Shown here: in pieces, positions 61,172 through 64,000 of the stretch
Layout: each line of letters begins with the position of its first letter
Position numbering within the stretch: the stretch's first letter is position 1
Assembly (NCBI GenBank): GCA_965197795.1
Contig: OZ240228.1
Location: 372,001-436,000, forward strand
Origin: WHTK01 sp965197795
GTDB lineage: Bacteria > Chloroflexota > Dehalococcoidia > DSTF01 > WHTK01
DNA: 64,000 nucleotides
Direction: 5' to 3'
The notes under the pieces: model-generated
Told to the model about the DNA's origin: nothing
Databases searched by the model: none
The model's input: the letters and a program-made list of their open reading frames with translations, nothing else
Program-made: the position numbers and the translations under genes

Positions 61172-62729
61172 TTGACGACGAACGACGGCACGTATGACAT
61201 CGCGATCATTGGTACCGGAGCCGGCGGCGGGACGCTGGCCTACAGTCTCGCGGACACCGGCAAGCGCATCCTTCTTCTCGAGAGAGGGCCGTGGCTGCCG
61301 CGCGAGAAGGAGAACTGGGACCCGAAAGAGGTGTTCGTCAAGGAGCGCTACCACCCGACGGAGCAGTGGTACGCAAAGATGGCTCCGCCTTAGGCCCGGG
61401 ACCACGTATCACGTGGGCGGCAACACCAAGCTCTACGGAGCAGTCCTCTTGCGCTTCCGCGAGCACGACTTCGAGGAGGTACAGCATTTCGACGGTGTCT
61501 CGCCCGCGTGGCCGCTTCGCTACGGCGACCTTGCTCCCTATTACCTGAAGGCGGAGCAGTTGTACGGCGTGCACGGCGAAAGGGGAACGGACCCCACGGA
61601 ACCGCCTGAATCGGAACCCTACGTGTTCGCGCCGGTGAAGCACGAGCCGTGGATGCAGGAAATCTACGACGGCCTTCGGAGCCAGGGGCTCAGCCCGTTC
61701 CCGCTGCCGGTTGGCGTCAGGTTGGACGAAGCGCAGCCTGAACTCAGCGCCTGCATCAAGTGCGATACTTTCGATGGGTTTCCCTGCCTTCTGGACGCCA
61801 AGTACGACGCCGAGACGACCTGCGTGCTGCCGGCGCTGACTCACGAGAACGTCACGTTGCTGACGGACGCATACGTCTCGAAGCTGGGCACGGACGCCAG
61901 CGGCCGGCGGGTTAACCGGATCGAGGTCGAGCATCACGGAGAGACGCTGTCGTACTCAGCCGACGTGGTGGTTGTCGCTTGCGGCGCAATCAATTCGGCG
62001 GCTCTGCTACTCCGATCGGCCGACGAGAGGCATCCAAGGGGCCTGGCCAACGGCTCCGATCAGGTTGGGCGCAACCTGATGCTGCACAACAACACTGCGA
62101 TGCTGGCGGTCTCGCGCAAAGCGAACCCGAGCAAGTTCACCAAGACCATCGGCCTGAACGACTACTACTGGCGCTCGGACGATTTCGAATATCCGCTAGG
62201 ACACATTCAGACGCTTGGCAAATCCCTGCCGGCCCAGCTAGAAGGCGATGCGCCTCGGCTCAAGCTGCCGGGCGTTGGACGCACGCTCTCCTACATCGCC
62301 GGCCACTCGGTCGACTGGTGGCTGACCACTGAGGACCTGCCGCGCGGCGAGAACCGCGTTGAGGTCCGGAGCGATGGCGGCCTCCAGGTCAGCTACCAGC
62401 CGAACAACACCGAGCCTCACGAGCGGCTGATTTCGAAGCTCAAACGCCACATGGATCACATCGACGGCGAAACTCATCTCCTGCCCCAGGCGGTCTATAT
62501 GCACAAACACATCCCGATCGCCGGCGTCGCGCATCAGAACGGGACGGTACGCTTCGGTGCCGACTCAGGGATCTCTGTGCTCGATATCAACTGCAAGGCA
62601 CACGAGCTCGACAATCTCTACGTCGTCGACAGCGGGTTCTTCCCATCCAGCACTTCGTGCAACCCGTCCCTGACGATCATCGCCAACGCGCTACGAGTCG
62701 GAGACCATCTGCGCCAACGGATGCGATGA
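61172..62729 (+). pseudogene. GMC-family FAD oxidoreductase, frameshifted
   Basis: TTG 61172 follows AGAGGAG. The N-terminus DIAIIGTGAGGGTLAYSLAD with ILLLERGPWLPREKENWDP is the FAD-binding fold. The frame breaks near 61393 and resumes GTTYHVGGNTKLYGAVLLRF, the family's flavin-attachment region, then continues with FAD, substrate and C-terminal segments (VAGVAHQNGTVRFGADSGIS-like end, YVVDSGFFPSSTSCNPSLTI). The conserved catalytic His-Asn pair is expected in HKHIPIAGVAHQ and STSCNPSLT. GMC enzymes oxidise alcohols, sugars or cholesterol-like substrates. One base restores the roughly 520-residue protein. Confidence 0.85.
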
Positions 62730-62765
62730 GGTGAGCGGCAGGTCGATCGGTCGCCGCACCCGGCG

Positions 62766-63350
62766 TCAGTCCCGGGGCGCCTCCTGGGGTGGGCCGCGAA
62801 GCTTGTCCAGGGTCCATCCACCAGGCGGCCTGATGCCCTCGTCTTCGAGACGCTTGGCGATCGAGTAGTAGATCCCGCCGGCCCGGTAAATCTCTTCAAC
62901 GGTCGGCGGGTACTTGGGTAACTCGATCTCGACACCGCGAGTGAGGTTTCGGACCTTACCTGCTGCGTAGTCGACCTCGATCTGATCGCCATCGTCGAAG
63001 ACTGACGTGACACCCGGTAAGCTGAACGTCAAGAGGCCCTGGGCCACGCTGTTACGGCGATACAGCCTGGATACCGACTCGGCGAGGACCGCCGAGATGC
63101 CGCAGGCCTGCAGCGCCACGACGCCGACGGGCCGGCTCGAACCGAGGCCGAAGTTGCTGCCCGCGATGAGGATGTCGCCGGGCTGGACTTGCTCGTTGAA
63201 CTCCGGCCGTGCGCCCCTCAGGCAGTTGGCTTTGAGGTTCTCCATCACGTCGTCGGAGACGCGCACGCCACCGCCTGCCAGTTGGCCGGTGTCGATCGAG
63301 TCACCGAACTTCCAGACCCTGCCGCGCAAGAGGGACTGCAGGTCAGGCAT
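62766..63350 (-). CDS. leuD: Aconitase-superfamily small (swivel) subunit, LeuD-like
   Basis: A 194-residue protein from ATG 63350, overlapping the LeuC-like stop by 8 bp (ATGCCTGA). GRVWKFGDSIDTGQLAGGGV, ILIAGSNFGLGSSRPVGVVA (the swivel-domain substrate loop with Arg), LYRRNSVAQGLLTFSLPGVT and VDYAAGKVRNLTRGVEIEL match 3-isopropylmalate dehydratase small subunits. It would pair with the large subunit to isomerise or hydrate a dicarboxylic acid such as isopropylmalate, homoaconitate or a related C4-C6 acid. Near-universal leucine biosynthesis cannot be distinguished from a catabolic isomerase here. Confidence 0.88.
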   Translation of the reverse strand: MPDLQSLLRGRVWKFGDSIDTGQLAGGGVRVSDDVMENLKANCLRGARPEFNEQVQPGDILIAGSNFGLGSSRPVGVVALQACGISAVLAESVSRLYRRNSVAQGLLTFSLPGVTSVFDDGDQIEVDYAAGKVRNLTRGVEIELPKYPPTVEEIYRAGGIYYSIAKRLEDEGIRPPGGWTLDKLRGPPQEAPRD

Positions 63351-64000
63351 CGAGCATCTCCCTGGGGTCGACGATCTTGCCGGCGATCGCGGAGGCGGCC
63401 ACCGTCGCGGGGCCGGCCAGGTACATCTGGGCGTCGTCCGACTGCGGTCCACCGAAGCGTCCATGCGAGTTGCGCGGAACGGTGGCGATGCCCACCTGGT
63501 CGTTGAGCAAGATCTGGCCGCAGATGCCACAGCCGGGCGGCAACACCTGCACGCCCGCCTCAATAAGAGACGCCAAGACGCCCGTGTCGGCGCACTGCTT
63601 GTAGACGGACTGGGACGCGGCCGAAACGTAAAAGCGCACTCCCGGCGCGATCCGGCGACCAGAGAGGATCCGGGCCGCGATCTCGATGTCCTCGAAGCGC
63701 CCGTTGGCGCAGGTGCCGATTCGAGCCTCCTCGATCTGCGTGCCGCTGACTTCCGACACCGGGACGACGTTATCGAATCGGTAGGGCCTGGCAACCTGGA
63801 AGTCCAGCGCGTCGCAGTCCACGACGATCTCCTGCTCGTAGTGCGTGTCCTCGTCCGGCTGCACCGGCTCGAAGGCGACGTTGGTGCGGGCTCGCACGTA
63901 TTCCTTGGTCTTGTCGTCTGCCAAGAACACGGCGAATTTCGCGCCGACCTCGTCGCCCTGGTCGGCGACGCACATGCGGTCGGCGAGGGTCATGGCCTCG
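63343..64000 (-). CDS. leuC: Aconitase-superfamily large subunit, LeuC-like, 5' end off the right edge
   Basis: A partial protein of over 215 residues, C-terminal part. RIGTCANGRFEDIEIAARIL carries one [4Fe-4S] Cys and VLPPGCGICGQILLNDQVGI the other two (C-x2-C), as in LeuC. ATVPRNSHGRFGGPQSDDAQ and MYLAGPATVAASAIAGKIVD are the usual conserved end. It forms the two-subunit dehydratase with the overlapping LeuD gene. Because the start is outside the window, its full length and cluster geometry cannot be verified. A role other than leucine synthesis (for example in a methylcitrate or oxalomesaconate-like step) is possible. Confidence 0.88.
   Translation of the reverse strand, partial: EAMTLADRMCVADQGDEVGAKFAVFLADDKTKEYVRARTNVAFEPVQPDEDTHYEQEIVVDCDALDFQVARPYRFDNVVPVSEVSGTQIEEARIGTCANGRFEDIEIAARILSGRRIAPGVRFYVSAASQSVYKQCADTGVLASLIEAGVQVLPPGCGICGQILLNDQVGIATVPRNSHGRFGGPQSDDAQMYLAGPATVAASAIAGKIVDPREMLDA

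Overview
The window is GC-rich, gene-dense bacterial DNA that looks like a catabolic accessory region. No rRNA, ribosomal protein or other taxonomic marker was found. The gene content (many paralogous Rieske oxygenases, TIM-barrel amidohydrolases, MFS carriers, Gfo/Idh/MocA dehydrogenases, an F420/LLM-type oxidoreductase, GMC and SDR oxidoreductases) resembles the paralogue expansions known in Chloroflexota, especially the SAR202/Dehalococcoidia lineage. That assignment is an inference. Many genes have single-base frame breaks, several beside G or C runs, so the sequence may be a draft or long-read metagenome contig with residual indels, and only some of the 'pseudogenes' may be truly dead.

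Layout. 1-7.4 kb: a ThDP enzyme running off the left edge, a VOC protein, Rieske oxygenase 1, an NHL-repeat protein, a frameshifted site-2 protease and a frameshifted MmgE/PrpD gene with an SDR stub. 7.4-10.9 kb: a complete IS1595/ISXO2-type mobile element (24-bp inverted repeats, exact 8-bp target duplication CAAAGAAG) that interrupts the sixth codon of Rieske oxygenase 2. It carries hicB, a broken hicA, a DUF2283 remnant, the transposase, a frameshifted DNA methylase-HNH gene and a small basic protein. 10.9-16.8 kb: the rest of Rieske 2, three amidohydrolases (one LigJ-like) and an ornithine-cyclodeaminase homologue. 16.8-20.6 kb: a heterodimeric ABC exporter. 20.6-25.1 kb: decayed or frameshifted small genes, a zinc-ribbon protein and a HAD dehalogenase. 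25.3-43.5 kb: the core, with Rieske 3 to 8, two small helical proteins of one unrecognised family, a metal-site-defective LigB homologue, a Gfo/Idh dehydrogenase, an FAH hydrolase, a CMD-family protein, a discoidin lipoprotein and two MFS carriers. 43.6-52.8 kb: MFS carriers, a second Gfo/Idh + MFS pair, an intact LigB-type dioxygenase, a LigJ-like hydrolase and an LLM oxidoreductase. 52.8-57.8 kb: an amidase and a complete osmoprotectant-type ABC importer. 57.9-64 kb: a Pht5-like decarboxylase, SDR, NnrE, GMC oxidoreductase and LeuCD-type dehydratase subunits.

Working together: the families present match steps of the phthalate/protocatechuate 4,5-cleavage route: ring hydroxylation (Rieske, Pht3-like), dihydrodiol or semialdehyde dehydrogenation (Gfo/Idh, Pht4/LigC-like), decarboxylation (Pht5-like), meta-ring cleavage (LigB), hydration (LigJ-like) and later hydrolysis (FAH). 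MFS carriers would supply aromatic or carboxylic substrates. No Rieske reductase or ferredoxin gene is visible, so electron transfer must be encoded elsewhere. The strongest leads are the mobile element with its cargo, and the small-protein family that follows the first Rieske gene in two separate operons.
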